From Merdibacter massiliensis (GTDB taxonomy: Bacteria; Bacillota_I; Bacilli_A; Erysipelotrichales; Erysipelotrichaceae): DNA of 64,000 nt. The notes beneath the pieces are model-generated. The model was not told the origin of the DNA and made no database searches. It worked only from the letters and a program-made list of their open reading frames with translations. Both the position numbers and the translations under genes were made by a program. The stretch lies in the NCBI RefSeq assembly GCF_900155395.1, contig NZ_LT699709.1, positions 1-64,000 on the forward strand, given 5' to 3'. Below, piece by piece: positions 29,559 to 40,752 of the stretch. Numbering within the stretch: the stretch's first letter is position 1; each line of letters starts with the position of its first letter.

Positions 29559-30053
29559 TTATTCAAAGCGAATCTTTGCAGGATCCCATTTATCTTTGAT
29601 CACTTCAGGCTGTGCCGGATAGCCAAAAGAAATCATCCATAAAGGGAACAACGGTTCTTTGATCTGTAGTGTATTCTTTAAAAATTCTACTCGATCCTCA
29701 TTTGGGTGACCGCCCAGCCAGCATGTGCCGATTCCTAGTTCCTTTGCTTCTAACAGCATATTTTGTGTTGCTGCCGCACAGTCTTGCTGGCAATAATCAA
29801 AACTTGGATTTCTGGAAAGATCTGCACAAACCACTATCCCCATACCAGCATCCTTTAAAAAGGATGCATATGGCGAAAAATGACTCAGCTGTTCCAATTT
29901 TGCTTTATCTTCCACCACGATAAAATACCAGGGCTGTGCATTACGGGCGCTTGGCGCACAAAATGCCGCTTTTAAAATTTGTTTGATTTCTTCTTTTTGG
30001 AGCGCACAAGGTTGATAGGCACGTACACTTGTTCGTTCATAAATACTATTCAT
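29559..30053 (-). CDS. Nitroreductase family protein
   Basis: FMN-dependent oxidoreductase of 164 residues. The N-terminal RTSVRAYQ with conserved Arg for FMN phosphate, PSARNAQPWYFIVV at about 36-49, and the central LGIGTCWLGGHP helix are typical. Members reduce nitro compounds, quinones or flavins with NAD(P)H. It lies just after the ilv operon terminator and appears independent. Confidence 0.88.
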   Translation of the reverse strand: MNSIYERTSVRAYQPCALQKEEIKQILKAAFCAPSARNAQPWYFIVVEDKAKLEQLSHFSPYASFLKDAGMGIVVCADLSRNPSFDYCQQDCAAATQNMLLEAKELGIGTCWLGGHPNEDRVEFLKNTLQIKEPLFPLWMISFGYPAQPEVIKDKWDPAKIRFE

Positions 30054-30072
30054 AATATAACCTCGCTTAAGA

Positions 30073-30097
30073 AAAGGGCAGTTTTGCTGCCCCTTAT
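30073..30097 (-). terminator. Terminator of ilv operon
   Basis: Minus strand GGGCAG-CAAAA-CTGCCC followed by TTTTCTT, directly after ilvD. Confidence 0.88.
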
Positions 30098-30100
30098 GTT

Positions 30101-31765
30101 TTATTTTAACACAGCACCTTCATCAGCGGAAGATACTAACCGTGCATAACGTTCTAACCAGCCGCCTTTTACTTTCGGTTCCGGTCTTACCCATGCATCC
30201 AATCGTTTTTGCAATTCTTCAGGTGAAATTTGCAGGTTGATCGTACCTGCATCGATATCGATATCGATCAATTCACCTTCTTTGATGACGGCAATCGGTC
30301 CTTGACTTGCTGCTTCCGGTGAAACATGACCGATGGCAGCTCCACGTGTCGCTCCAGAGAAACGGCCGTCCGTGATCAATGCCACATCTTTATCCAGCTT
30401 CATGCCCGCCAATGCACTGGTCGGGTTCAACATTTCGCGCATGCCTGGTCCGCCCTTAGGTCCTTCATAACGAATGACAACAACGTCACCTTTGACGATC
30501 TTTCCATTATAGATCGCATCGATTGCATCTTCTTCGCTGTCAAACACACGTGCCGGTCCAGTATGTTTCAACATCGACGGATCTACTGCACTGCGTTTGA
30601 CTACGCAGCCTTTTGGTGCGATGTTGCCAAACAACACGGCGATACCGCCTGTTGGTGAATTTGGTGTTTCGATATCTTTGATGATCTTGTGATCCAGATT
30701 TTGTGCTTTTTCCAAATTCTCCTTGATCGTCTTTCCGGTAACGGTCATCAAGGAATCATCGATCAAGCCTTTCTTTTGCAGTTCTTTCATCACCGCCTGC
30801 ACACCGCCTGCACGATACAGATCAACGATATGATCCGGTCCTGCCGGCGCTAATTTACAGAGGTTTGGCGTAGACTGCGAAACTTCATTGATCATATGCA
30901 GATCTAATTCCACCTGGGCTTCCTTCGCAATTGCCAACAGATGCAATACCGTATTGGATGAACAGCCTAATGCCATATCACAAGCCAATCCATTGCGCAA
31001 AGACTTTGCATTGACGATATCACGAGGACGAATATTCTTTTCGACCATTTCCATGACAGCCATTCCCGCTTTTTTGGCTAACTGCATGCGGCCGGAATAA
31101 ACCGCTGGGATCGTTCCATTTCCCGGAAGTGCAATTCCCAGCACCTCACACAAACAGTTCATGGAATTTGCTGTAAACATGCCGGAACATGAACCGCATC
31201 CCGGACATGCATTTTGCTCAATGTACGTCAGTTCTTCCTGATCGATCAAACCAGCTTTTTTAGCACCGACTGCCTCAAACATCGTAGATAAGCTCATATC
31301 TTTCCCTTTGTCATTTCCCGGCAGCATGGCACCGCCGCTCATGACAACGGCAGGTAAATTAACACGCAAGGCACCCATCAACATACCAGGAACGATCTTA
31401 TCACAGTTTGGAACCAGTACCAAGCCGTCAAACCCATGGGCATTGGCCATTGTCTCTACACTGTCCGCAATCAGCTCACGGGATGCAAGCGAATATTTCA
31501 TGCCGATATGCCCCATGGCAATACCATCACAGACACCGATCGACGGTACCATGATCGGCGTACCGCCTGCCATGCGGATGCCTGCTTTAACAGCCTCGGT
31601 AATTTTATCCAGATGCAAATGTCCAGGAACGATCTCACTATAAGCAGAAACAACACCGATCAATGGCCGTGATAGTTCTTCTTCCGTTAATCCCAATGCA
31701 TAAAACAAAGAGCGCTGCGGTGCACAGGCATCGCCTTTGAGTACTCTATCACTTGGTCTACTCAT
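30101..31765 (-). CDS. ilvD: Dihydroxy-acid dehydratase
   Basis: Third common enzyme of valine, isoleucine and leucine synthesis, dehydrating 2,3-dihydroxy acids. 554 residues, normal for IlvD. Iron-sulphur ligands include the Cys in PNCDK and in [18 protein letters not shown]; the C-terminal [12 protein letters not shown] and [19 protein letters not shown] motifs are complete. Last gene of the operon, 10 bases after ilvC. Confidence 0.96.
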   Translation of the reverse strand: MSRPSDRVLKGDACAPQRSLFYALGLTEEELSRPLIGVVSAYSEIVPGHLHLDKITEAVKAGIRMAGGTPIMVPSIGVCDGIAMGHIGMKYSLASRELIADSVETMANAHGFDGLVLVPNCDKIVPGMLMGALRVNLPAVVMSGGAMLPGNDKGKDMSLSTMFEAVGAKKAGLIDQEELTYIEQNACPGCGSCSGMFTANSMNCLCEVLGIALPGNGTIPAVYSGRMQLAKKAGMAVMEMVEKNIRPRDIVNAKSLRNGLACDMALGCSSNTVLHLLAIAKEAQVELDLHMINEVSQSTPNLCKLAPAGPDHIVDLYRAGGVQAVMKELQKKGLIDDSLMTVTGKTIKENLEKAQNLDHKIIKDIETPNSPTGGIAVLFGNIAPKGCVVKRSAVDPSMLKHTGPARVFDSEEDAIDAIYNGKIVKGDVVVIRYEGPKGGPGMREMLNPTSALAGMKLDKDVALITDGRFSGATRGAAIGHVSPEAASQGPIAVIKEGELIDIDIDAGTINLQISPEELQKRLDAWVRPEPKVKGGWLERYARLVSSADEGAVLK

Positions 31766-31775
31766 ACATTCACCA

Positions 31776-33316
<1,541 letters not shown>

Positions 33317-33328
33317 GTGTGCACCCCC

Positions 33329-34996
33329 TTAATTTCCAAAAATGATATCCTTTGCGCTCTTTCCTGGTGGAATGATCGGATATACGCAGTCATCTTTATC
33401 GATCCAGCAGTCAATGATGCAAGGCACTTTACAAGCAAGCGCTTCTCTCATGACTGGTTCGATATCCTGTCTGGTCTTGATCTGGAAACCTTTGCCGCCA
33501 AACGCTTCCGCCAATTTTACATAATCGGTCTTGCGGTCGATCGAAGTCTGTGAATAGCGATGTTCATAAAATAACGTCTGCCATTGACGAACCATGCCCA
33601 GCACATGATTATTGAATATCAGTACAATGATCGGCAGCTTCTGTGAAACAGCTGTTGCCATTTCATTCATGTTCATATGGAAACTGCCGTCACCGGTAAC
33701 CAGGATGACCGGTCGATTGGGATTGGCAATCTTTGTTCCAATAGCGGCTCCCATACCAAATCCCATCGTTCCCAGCCCGCAGGAACTGATGAAACTGCGT
33801 GGACGTGAAAACTGATAATACTGTGCCATGATCATTTGGTGCTGTCCTACATCTGTTACGATGAATGCATCTTCTCCAACGATCTTATGCAGTGATAATG
33901 CCAGATCTCTTGGATCGACAGCATCGCCTGGTTTTGGTTTCGGAAGACCTAACTTCGTTTTAAAATCTTTTAATGTCTTCGTCCATTCCTCATGTTTCAC
34001 TTCCGGCATGACGGCCAGCATATGCTTCAATATGTAGCGTGCATCGCCAACGATGGAAATGTCGGAGTGAACATTTTTTGAGATCTCGGATGCATCGATA
34101 TCAAAATGAATGATCTTTGCATTTTTACCGAATTCTTCACGATTTCCGGCTACACGGTCAGAAAAGCGGGCACCAATGGCAATGATCAGATCCGCATTTA
34201 ATGTCGCATAATTCGATACCGGTGTCCCGTGCATGCCAACCATTCCTAAATACAGATCATAATCATATGGTACAGAAGACAATCCCATGACAGAAGTACA
34301 GATTGGAATATCCATCAGTTTCGAGAATTTCAATAATTCCCTTTCTGCATGTGCACTGATGATACCGCCGCCGGCATAGATCAACGGCCGTTTCGCCTGT
34401 TTGATCACATCCATCGCATTTGCAAATTCCGTTTCATCCACTTTAGGCAGCTTGCGGATCCGATATTTCGGCAGAGGTACATATTCTGTCACTGCTGCCG
34501 TGACATCTTTTGGTATATCGATCAACACAGGACCCTTTCTGCCTGAATTGGCAATGATGAATGCTTTGCGCACGGTAGCAGCAAGATCATCTACATGCTG
34601 CACGATAAAATTATGCTTCGTGATCGGCATCGTAATGCCTGCGATATTTACTTCCTGGAAAGAATCTCTACCTAACAGATCATTTGAGACATTTCCTGTG
34701 ATTGCTACAACTGGTACGCTGTCCATATAGGCTGTAGCGATCCCCGTTACCAAATTTGTAGCTCCTGGTCCGCTGGTTGCTAAACAGACACCTGTTTTAC
34801 CTGTGCTTCTGGCATATCCATCGGCTGCATGAGCGGCTCCCTGTTCATGTGACGTCAATATATGACGAATGTCATTTTGCCGTTCATAGAGTGCATCATA
34901 GATATTCAATACAGAACCGCCTGGATAACCAAAGATCGTATCTACGCCCTGGTCGATCAGTGCCTGAATCAGTATCTGTGAACCATTCATCTTCAT
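33329..34996 (-). CDS. ilvB: Acetolactate synthase large catalytic subunit
   Basis: Thiamine diphosphate enzyme joining two pyruvates, or pyruvate and 2-oxobutyrate. 555 residues with GYPGGSVLNIYDAL and the catalytic Glu in SHEQGAAHAADGYAR (about residue 50). The FAD-binding middle domain is present, and the ThDP/Mg motif GDGSFHMNMNE lies near 435-445 in the C-terminal domain. It lies 15 bases after ilvA. Confidence 0.96.
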   Translation of the reverse strand: MKMNGSQILIQALIDQGVDTIFGYPGGSVLNIYDALYERQNDIRHILTSHEQGAAHAADGYARSTGKTGVCLATSGPGATNLVTGIATAYMDSVPVVAITGNVSNDLLGRDSFQEVNIAGITMPITKHNFIVQHVDDLAATVRKAFIIANSGRKGPVLIDIPKDVTAAVTEYVPLPKYRIRKLPKVDETEFANAMDVIKQAKRPLIYAGGGIISAHAERELLKFSKLMDIPICTSVMGLSSVPYDYDLYLGMVGMHGTPVSNYATLNADLIIAIGARFSDRVAGNREEFGKNAKIIHFDIDASEISKNVHSDISIVGDARYILKHMLAVMPEVKHEEWTKTLKDFKTKLGLPKPKPGDAVDPRDLALSLHKIVGEDAFIVTDVGQHQMIMAQYYQFSRPRSFISSCGLGTMGFGMGAAIGTKIANPNRPVILVTGDGSFHMNMNEMATAVSQKLPIIVLIFNNHVLGMVRQWQTLFYEHRYSQTSIDRKTDYVKLAEAFGGKGFQIKTRQDIEPVMREALACKVPCIIDCWIDKDDCVYPIIPPGKSAKDIIFGN

Positions 34997-35011
34997 ACTA
35001 TCCTTCCTCCC

Positions 35012-36214
35012 CTATTCTACTGTAATGTCATATCCATTTTCTTTTAACTTTTCGAGCATCTTTGCCCCATGTTCTTTACTGCTGACCTCCACGCCAATAT
35101 GGATGATCGTTTCATTCAAGCCTAGGTCTGCCTGAATGCGATCATAACGAACTTCGATGATATTTGCATTCACCTCATGCAGGATCCTTGCCATCTTTTC
35201 CAATGAACCAGGCACATCCAGCATCGGTGTCTTAAACTTCATGTTGCGTCCACGTGTAACAAGACCTTTTTCCACCACTTTATGGATAAAGGAAACATCT
35301 ATATTTCCGCCGGATAATACACATACGACTTTTTTGCCTGCCACATCGATCTTGTGATTTAACACCGCTGCCAGGGAGCTTGCTCCAGAAGGTTCTACGA
35401 CCTGTTTTTCCCGTTCCAGCAGCAATAAGATGGTAGAGGCAATTTCATCATCGCTCACCCTCACCATTTCATCTACATTCTCTTGAATGATTTTTACGGT
35501 CAATTCGCCCGGATTCATGACGGCGATGCCATCCGCAATGGTATTTACACTTGGTGTAGAACAATGCTTTCCTGCTTTAAATGAACGAACGATTGCATCT
35601 GCTCCTTCTGCTTGTACACCAACGATCTTGATGTGCGGATTGATCTGTTTGGCATACAAACTGATTCCAGACAACAATCCTCCCCCTCCGGCAGGTACGA
35701 CGATTATATCTGCATCCGGAAGATCCTGCAATATTTCATAAGCGATCGTTCCCTGCCCGGCAATGACATCCTCATCATCAAAAGGATGAATAAAAGTAGC
35801 GCCTCTTTCCTTTTGAATTCTTTTTGCTTCTTCATAACAAGCATCATAATTATCCCCGGCAAGGATGACTTCTGCACCATAGCCCTGCGTAGCACTCACT
35901 TTTGCGATCGGCGTGCTTTTTGGCATAACGATCGTTGCATGCATCCCTAACTGTGCGCTTGCATAACTCACGCCTTGCGCATGATTGCCGGCACTGCTGG
36001 CAATGACATTCATGCACGATCCCGTTTCTTTTAATTTTGCCAGTTTATTATAAGCACCTCGTACTTTGAATGATCCTGTCTTCTGGCGATTCTCACATTT
36101 GAGATACAGTTCACAACCGCTCATTTGTGAAAAAGTATTTGAACTGCTTACATGAATATTGTGAATCTTCCCTTGCAGCCGCTTCGCCGCTGCTTCAACA
36201 TCTTTGCTTTCCAT
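35012..36214 (-). CDS. ilvA: Threonine ammonia-lyase (biosynthetic)
   Basis: PLP enzyme making 2-oxobutyrate for isoleucine. 400 residues: catalytic domain with the PLP lysine in TGSFKVRGA (about residue 48) and phosphate-binding PAGGGGLLSG (about 175-184), followed by a single C-terminal ACT-like domain from about 325, shorter than the two-domain E. coli enzyme. CAGGAGG precedes the ATG. It is the first gene after the leader-peptide attenuator, so it and the whole ilv operon are under that control. Confidence 0.94.
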   Translation of the reverse strand: MESKDVEAAAKRLQGKIHNIHVSSSNTFSQMSGCELYLKCENRQKTGSFKVRGAYNKLAKLKETGSCMNVIASSAGNHAQGVSYASAQLGMHATIVMPKSTPIAKVSATQGYGAEVILAGDNYDACYEEAKRIQKERGATFIHPFDDEDVIAGQGTIAYEILQDLPDADIIVVPAGGGGLLSGISLYAKQINPHIKIVGVQAEGADAIVRSFKAGKHCSTPSVNTIADGIAVMNPGELTVKIIQENVDEMVRVSDDEIASTILLLLEREKQVVEPSGASSLAAVLNHKIDVAGKKVVCVLSGGNIDVSFIHKVVEKGLVTRGRNMKFKTPMLDVPGSLEKMARILHEVNANIIEVRYDRIQADLGLNETIIHIGVEVSSKEHGAKMLEKLKENGYDITVE

Positions 36215-36235
36215 GACATTCCTCCTGCATTAATC

Positions 36236-36268
36236 AAAAAAGCAGCTCTCCAATCGGTAGCTGCTTTT
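36236..36268 (-). terminator. Attenuator terminator upstream of ilvA
   Basis: On the minus strand AAAAGCAGCT and AGCTGCTTTT flank a loop of 11 bases and end in TTTTTT, 22 bases before the ilvA start. Bases of the 5' arm (36261-36268) also belong to the competing antiterminator. Confidence 0.88.
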
Positions 36269-36349
36269 CTTTCAATCCTTAACATCTTCACCACAACGGC
36301 AAAAGAATCTGTTATCGGAAAACCAAACGGTTTCTTGAAAGAAAAACAG
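36261..36349 (-). promoter_or_regulatory. Antiterminator structure of the ilv attenuator
   Basis: mRNA segment CUGUUUUUCUUUCAA (36349 to 36335) is complementary over 15 bases, with one U-G pair, to UUGAAAGAAAAGCAG (36275 to 36261). The first segment lies in leader codons 17-22; the second contains the 5' arm of the terminator. The two folds exclude each other. A small AACC-GTTT-GGTT hairpin sits between them. Confidence 0.8.
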
Positions 36350-36398
36350 ACTTTTTAAGGACTAGAATAATAATAATGACTGCTACATTGATCATCAT
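36312..36398 (-). CDS. ilvL: ilv operon leader peptide
   Basis: A 28-codon frame from ATG at 36398 to TAA at 36312. Fourteen residues are branched-chain: 5 Ile, 5 Val and 4 Leu. Codons 8-11 are four successive Ile (ATT), followed by Leu-Val-Leu. GGAAGTGG lies about 8 bases upstream. Scarcity of charged Ile, Val or Leu tRNA would stall the ribosome on codons 8-14, leaving codons 17-22 free to form the antiterminator; fast translation would cover them and allow termination. The symbol is by analogy with the enterobacterial leader. Confidence 0.82.
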   Translation of the reverse strand: MMINVAVIIIILVLKKSVFLSRNRLVFR

Positions 36399-36446
36399 AG
36401 AGGGTCCACTTCCTTTCATTCTACCGTGGTTTTTGGTGTTGTCCTT

Positions 36447-36475
36447 AGTTTAAATCTTTTTAAAAGACATGTCAA
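36447..36475 (-). promoter_or_regulatory. Promoter of ilv operon
   Basis: Minus strand TTGACA (36470-36475), exactly 17 bases, and TAAACT (36447-36452). The start of transcription would be near 36440, about 40 bases before the leader ATG. Confidence 0.8.
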
Positions 36476-36610
36476 TATATTTCATTGAAATTTTCAGAAA
36501 ATGTTTCTTATATTTTCAATTTTATTGTAACCGCTATATTTTATCTGTTGTATCTCTTTCCAAATCACATTCTTTTTTATATAATTACATTCATGAAAGG
36601 GATGAAATAC

Positions 36611-37948
36611 ATGTATCAAGAATACTCCCAATTGATCGTTTATCGACAATATCCAAAAAACAGCATTTTACGTGAACTTTGTGAAATCTATTATGACTTT
36701 GATGAAAAACGTTGCAGTCATACTGCTTTGATTGACCGTATCCATGCACAGATCAAAGCACTGCTGGATCTTTCTACTTCCCTTGGCTTTGACGGCAATC
36801 TCTGGCATTGCTACTTAACCTGGTTATTATTGACCAATGAAAACTCATTTACATTGACGAATGAAAAAAGAGAAGTACAGGAAGGTTCGATCAAGCAATT
36901 TGTCCTTCATGATCTAGCTATCTATAAAGAACTATTTGATTATGATTTCCATCACTTGCAAAAAGTTTTGCATATCAATTGTTTCGATATCATCTCTGCC
37001 TATCAGGCAATTGAAAAACCTTCCCGTATGTGCGACTTACATACTTCTTCTGTCATACGTCAGATTTGCCGCCAGCTTGAGCAGGCATCGGATGCACAGG
37101 CGATGTATGATGTATTAACGGCATTTTATCAGCAATACGGCATCGGCATGTTTGCCATGAACCGTGCTTTCCGATTTGACCGCAAACAGGACGGAGAGCT
37201 GCGTTTTTTACCGATCCGCAATATGGATCGTGTCACATTAGATGATCTGGTAGGCTATCAGCTACAGAAAAAACTGCTGGTAGAAAATACAAAAGCTTTT
37301 GTTGAAGGCAGAAATGCCAATAATGTCTTATTATATGGAGACAGCGGTACAGGAAAATCCACCAGCATCAAAGCCATCGTCAATGCCTATTATGATCAAG
37401 GGTTACGTATGATTGAAATCTATAAGCATCAATTTCGTGATCTTTCCGATCTGATTGCCCGTCTGAAGAAAAGAAATTATCGTTTTATCATTTATATGGA
37501 TGATCTTTCTTTTGAAGACTTTGAAACGGAATATAAATTTTTAAAAGCAGTTATTGAAGGCGGAGTGGAAACACGCCCGGATAATATTTTGATCTATGCC
37601 ACCAGCAACCGCCGGCATTTGATCAAAGAGACTTGGGGAGATCGCAGCGATATGAGCGAAGATGAACTGCACCACAGCGACACGATCCAAGAGAAACTGA
37701 GCTTAGCAGCGCGTTTCGGCTTGTCAATCTGTTATGAAAGACCAAACCAAAAGAATTATTTTGAGATCGTATTGGCATTGGCAAAACGTTATCCAGAGAT
37801 CACATTAAGCGAAGAAGAGCTGATTGCCGAAGCTCGTAAATGGGAACTCAGCCATGGAGGAATGAGCGGCCGTGCAGCGCAGCAACTGATCTATGATCTT
37901 AGCGGAAAAGCAATGATCCAAAAATGGAAAGATGAAAAGAAGTGCTGA
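36611..37948 (+). CDS. DUF815 family ATPase
   Basis: Cytosolic AAA+-like protein of 445 residues. An N-terminal helical domain of about 215 residues precedes the ATPase core with Walker A YGDSGTGKST and Walker B FIIYMDDLSFE; sensor-like ATSNRRHL follows. The family function is unknown. The ATG at 36611 is chosen because GAAAGGG lies about 9 bases upstream; earlier in-frame starts lack a site and encode a spurious hydrophobic stretch. TATAAT at about 36579 is a possible -10. It is divergent from the ilv operon. Confidence 0.83.
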   Translation: MYQEYSQLIVYRQYPKNSILRELCEIYYDFDEKRCSHTALIDRIHAQIKALLDLSTSLGFDGNLWHCYLTWLLLTNENSFTLTNEKREVQEGSIKQFVLHDLAIYKELFDYDFHHLQKVLHINCFDIISAYQAIEKPSRMCDLHTSSVIRQICRQLEQASDAQAMYDVLTAFYQQYGIGMFAMNRAFRFDRKQDGELRFLPIRNMDRVTLDDLVGYQLQKKLLVENTKAFVEGRNANNVLLYGDSGTGKSTSIKAIVNAYYDQGLRMIEIYKHQFRDLSDLIARLKKRNYRFIIYMDDLSFEDFETEYKFLKAVIEGGVETRPDNILIYATSNRRHLIKETWGDRSDMSEDELHHSDTIQEKLSLAARFGLSICYERPNQKNYFEIVLALAKRYPEITLSEEELIAEARKWELSHGGMSGRAAQQLIYDLSGKAMIQKWKDEKKC

Positions 37949-37960
37949 GGCGCTTCTTTT
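37930..37960 (+). terminator. Terminator of DUF815 gene with stop codon in the loop
   Basis: GAAGTGC and GCGCTTC pair around TGAG and are followed by TTTTATT. The TGA stop (37946-37948) is in the hairpin loop. Confidence 0.8.
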
Positions 37961-37961
37961 A

Positions 37962-37990
37962 TTGCTTTTTCCATTGTTGCAGACTATAAT
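37962..37990 (+). promoter_or_regulatory. Promoter of MATE gene
   Basis: TTGCTT (37962-37967), 17 bases, TATAAT (37985-37990), placed directly after the preceding terminator. Confidence 0.6.
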
Positions 37991-38040
37991 CAAACATACA
38001 AGTTTCAAATAAGGAAGAATAAAAAAAGGAAGGGATCTAG

Positions 38041-39411
38041 ATGAAATTCAAGATGTCGCGCGAAGTCGATCTGGGCAGAGAACCTGTAGGCAAGCTCTTA
38101 TTGATCTTAGCCCTGCCGGCAATCACCTCGCAGGTCGTCAACGCGTTGTACAACATGGTCGATCGAATGTATATCGGTCACATTGAAACGATCGGTTCGC
38201 TTGCGTTAACAGGGGTCGGCGTTTGTTTTCCGATCATTATGATCATATCTGCCTTTGCTTACTTGCTCGGCATGGGCGGCGCTCCCAGGGCGAGCATCTA
38301 CATGGGAAAAAGAAAGAATCACGAGGCTGAAAAAATACTAGGCAATTGTTTCTCCTCATTGATCATCGTTGCGATCATTTTAACGATCATCGTCCTGTTA
38401 TGCAAAGAACCATTATTATATTTATTTGGGGCAAGCGAACAGACACTGCCCTATGCTGTGCAATATATTGAGATCTATGCCATTGGTACGATCTTTGTTC
38501 AAGTGACATTAGGCATGAATTCTTTTATATCTGCACAAGGATTTTCCACCATCAGCATGCTGACAGTCGTTATTGGCGCCATTACCAATATTATCTTGGA
38601 TCCGATCTTGATCTTCGTTTTCCATATGGGGGTTCAAGGTGCTGCCTTAGCAACGATCCTCTCGCAAGCAATCAGCGCCTTATGGGCTGTAAGATTCTTA
38701 TGCGGCAAACAGACGATCCTTCGTTTGAAAAAGGAAAATTTGCGCATTCAAAAGAAAGTATTGATGCCTTGTATCGCTTTAGGTGTTTCTCCCTTTGCCA
38801 TGCAATCGACAGAAAGCATTCTGGTGCTCTGTTTCAATTCATCTTTGCTCTATCACGGCGGAGACTTGGCAGTGGGTGCCATGACCATTTTATCCAGCAT
38901 CATGCAATTTGCCATGCTGCCATTGCAGGGATTGACACAAGGCGGGCAGCCGATCATCAGTTATAATTACGGTGCCAATCAGCCTGCACGTATCAAAAAA
39001 GCTTTTTTCCTGCAAACTGCTGTCTGCTTCAGCTACACGACGATCATGTGGTTAGCAGTCCTTTTTGTTCCACAGCTATTCGTTGCCATCTTTACAAACG
39101 ATCCGGCTTTGACCCAAATGAGCATATGGGCATTGCGTATCTATATGGCAGGCATCTTATTAATGGGATTGCAAACTTCCTGTCAGCAGACATTCATTGC
39201 TTTTGGCAACTCCAAGATATCTGCGTTCTTGGCAATTTATCGTAAGATCATCGTGCTGATCCCGCTGATCTACATCTTGCCGCATTTCTTTGAAGATGAA
39301 GTGTTTGCCATCTTCTTGGCGGAACCGATTGCCGATACGATCGCAGTTGCAACTACGGTCACGCTGTTTACGATCAGTTTCAAGAAATTAATGAAAAGCA
39401 TGAATCAATAA
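38041..39411 (+). CDS. MATE family efflux transporter
   Basis: Membrane exporter of 456 residues with twelve predicted helices in two similar halves. The N-terminus LLILALPAITSQVVNALYNMVDRMYIG is typical of MATE proteins of Bacillota (MepA-like), and GGQPIISYNYGA marks the second half. Driven by Na or H gradients; the cargo, often drugs or metabolites, is not predictable. GGAAGGG precedes the ATG. Confidence 0.9.
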   Translation: MKFKMSREVDLGREPVGKLLLILALPAITSQVVNALYNMVDRMYIGHIETIGSLALTGVGVCFPIIMIISAFAYLLGMGGAPRASIYMGKRKNHEAEKILGNCFSSLIIVAIILTIIVLLCKEPLLYLFGASEQTLPYAVQYIEIYAIGTIFVQVTLGMNSFISAQGFSTISMLTVVIGAITNIILDPILIFVFHMGVQGAALATILSQAISALWAVRFLCGKQTILRLKKENLRIQKKVLMPCIALGVSPFAMQSTESILVLCFNSSLLYHGGDLAVGAMTILSSIMQFAMLPLQGLTQGGQPIISYNYGANQPARIKKAFFLQTAVCFSYTTIMWLAVLFVPQLFVAIFTNDPALTQMSIWALRIYMAGILLMGLQTSCQQTFIAFGNSKISAFLAIYRKIIVLIPLIYILPHFFEDEVFAIFLAEPIADTIAVATTVTLFTISFKKLMKSMNQ

Positions 39412-39440
39412 AAAATGCAGTTTGATCAAACTGCATTTTT
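39411..39440. terminator. Bidirectional terminator between MATE and rlmD
   Basis: Near-perfect palindrome AAAAATGCAGTTT / AAACTGCATTTTT around GATC, flanked by T on both strands. It ends both converging genes. Confidence 0.92.
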
Positions 39441-40751
39441 TTAACGGCGTTTCAACGCTACAATCGTTTCTACCTTTGCGGTGTTTGGAAACATATCGAA
39501 TGGTACGATTTGTTCCACATCATAGCGATCTTTCAAGACAGCTAAGTTTTTAGCTAATGTAGATGGATTACAAGATACATAGATGATCTTTTTGATCTTG
39601 CTGCGCATGATCACTGCGAGCATAGCTTCATCCAGCCCGCTGCGCGGAGGATCCACGACCAGTACATCGATGCTGCTCTTTTTAGAAAGATATAATAATT
39701 TATCTGCCGCATCCGCACAAATAAACTGTACGTTATCAATATGATTGTCTCTTGCACTTTGTCTGGCATTTAATACCGCATCTTTGATGATCTCGATTCC
39801 GATCACTTCTTGTGCATGATCTTTTAACAGCATGGAGATCCCGCCGATACCGCTGTAAGCTTCCACGATGCGCGTATGCCCTTTTCCTACCATTTCCGCA
39901 ATACAGGCATACATCTTCTTTGCCTGCTGCGTATTTAACTGGAAGAAACTTCTTGGCGAAACAGGCAAAGTGAAGGATCCTAAGCTTAGATACAAATACT
40001 TTTCACCGCCTAATAAGATCATCTTTGGCCCAAACAGCTCTGCTGTTTTCTTTTGTGTCTGATAACTTTGCCATAAAGAAGTCAAGCCTTCCAAAGACAA
40101 TAATTCTTCGATCATTGCCGGATCAAAATTTTCCTCACCGCTGACCAGCGTACATTGAAACTTTCCCTCAAAACCGCGCAGGATCAAATACCGGAGGCCT
40201 CTTTTTTGATGCCAGTCATATGAACGCACATGATAGCGGTTCAAAACTTTGAGAATGCGTTTTCGCATGATCTCCAATTCTTTTTCATGTACATAACAAG
40301 TAGTCATGGGAATGAAGATATTCGAATTTGGCATATACATTCCATTCACTAATTCACCATTGTCCATCGCACAAGGAAGTTTGCATTGATTGCGATAAAA
40401 CAGCGTCTTTTCAGATGGCTGGATCTTCTTGATCAAGCGCGGATCGACATGTGCATATTTGATCAGAGACTGACGCAGATCTTCCTGCTTGAAGCGCAAC
40501 TGTTCTTCATAGTCGGCCACCATATACGGACAAGCTCCGCAGCGGCGCTGGATCTCACAGATCGGCCGTACTCTTTTTTTGCTTTTCTTTAGGATATGCA
40601 CGATTTTTCCTTTTGCATAACGGCCATTCTTCTCAGTTAACTTGATATCTACTTCTTCTCCACAAAGCGCACCCGGGATAAACACCGGCAGACGATCCAG
40701 ATAGCCGATTCCTTCTCCATTGATGCCCATTTTTTTAATCATTACTTTCAT
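39441..40751 (-). CDS. rlmD: 23S rRNA (uracil-5-)-methyltransferase, RlmD/RlmCD type
   Basis: SAM-dependent RNA methyltransferase of 436 residues. An N-terminal TRAM domain (KKMGINGEGIGYLDRLPVF) is followed by Cys residues for an Fe-S cluster (CEIQRRCGACPY), the SAM motif EAYSGIGGISM and catalytic Cys in VSCNPSTLAKNL. Gram-positive homologues modify 23S uracils 747 and 1939. The ATG at 40751 follows GGAAAAGGGA and lies one base after the YihY stop; the longer frame lies inside that gene. Confidence 0.9.
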   Translation of the reverse strand: MKVMIKKMGINGEGIGYLDRLPVFIPGALCGEEVDIKLTEKNGRYAKGKIVHILKKSKKRVRPICEIQRRCGACPYMVADYEEQLRFKQEDLRQSLIKYAHVDPRLIKKIQPSEKTLFYRNQCKLPCAMDNGELVNGMYMPNSNIFIPMTTCYVHEKELEIMRKRILKVLNRYHVRSYDWHQKRGLRYLILRGFEGKFQCTLVSGEENFDPAMIEELLSLEGLTSLWQSYQTQKKTAELFGPKMILLGGEKYLYLSLGSFTLPVSPRSFFQLNTQQAKKMYACIAEMVGKGHTRIVEAYSGIGGISMLLKDHAQEVIGIEIIKDAVLNARQSARDNHIDNVQFICADAADKLLYLSKKSSIDVLVVDPPRSGLDEAMLAVIMRSKIKKIIYVSCNPSTLAKNLAVLKDRYDVEQIVPFDMFPNTAKVETIVALKRR

Positions 40752-40752
40752 A

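Noticed and set aside
36215-36440. T-box leader upstream of ilvA
   Set aside because: No T-box sequence (UGGNACC-type) or specifier loop was found; a leader peptide and antiterminator explain the region instead.
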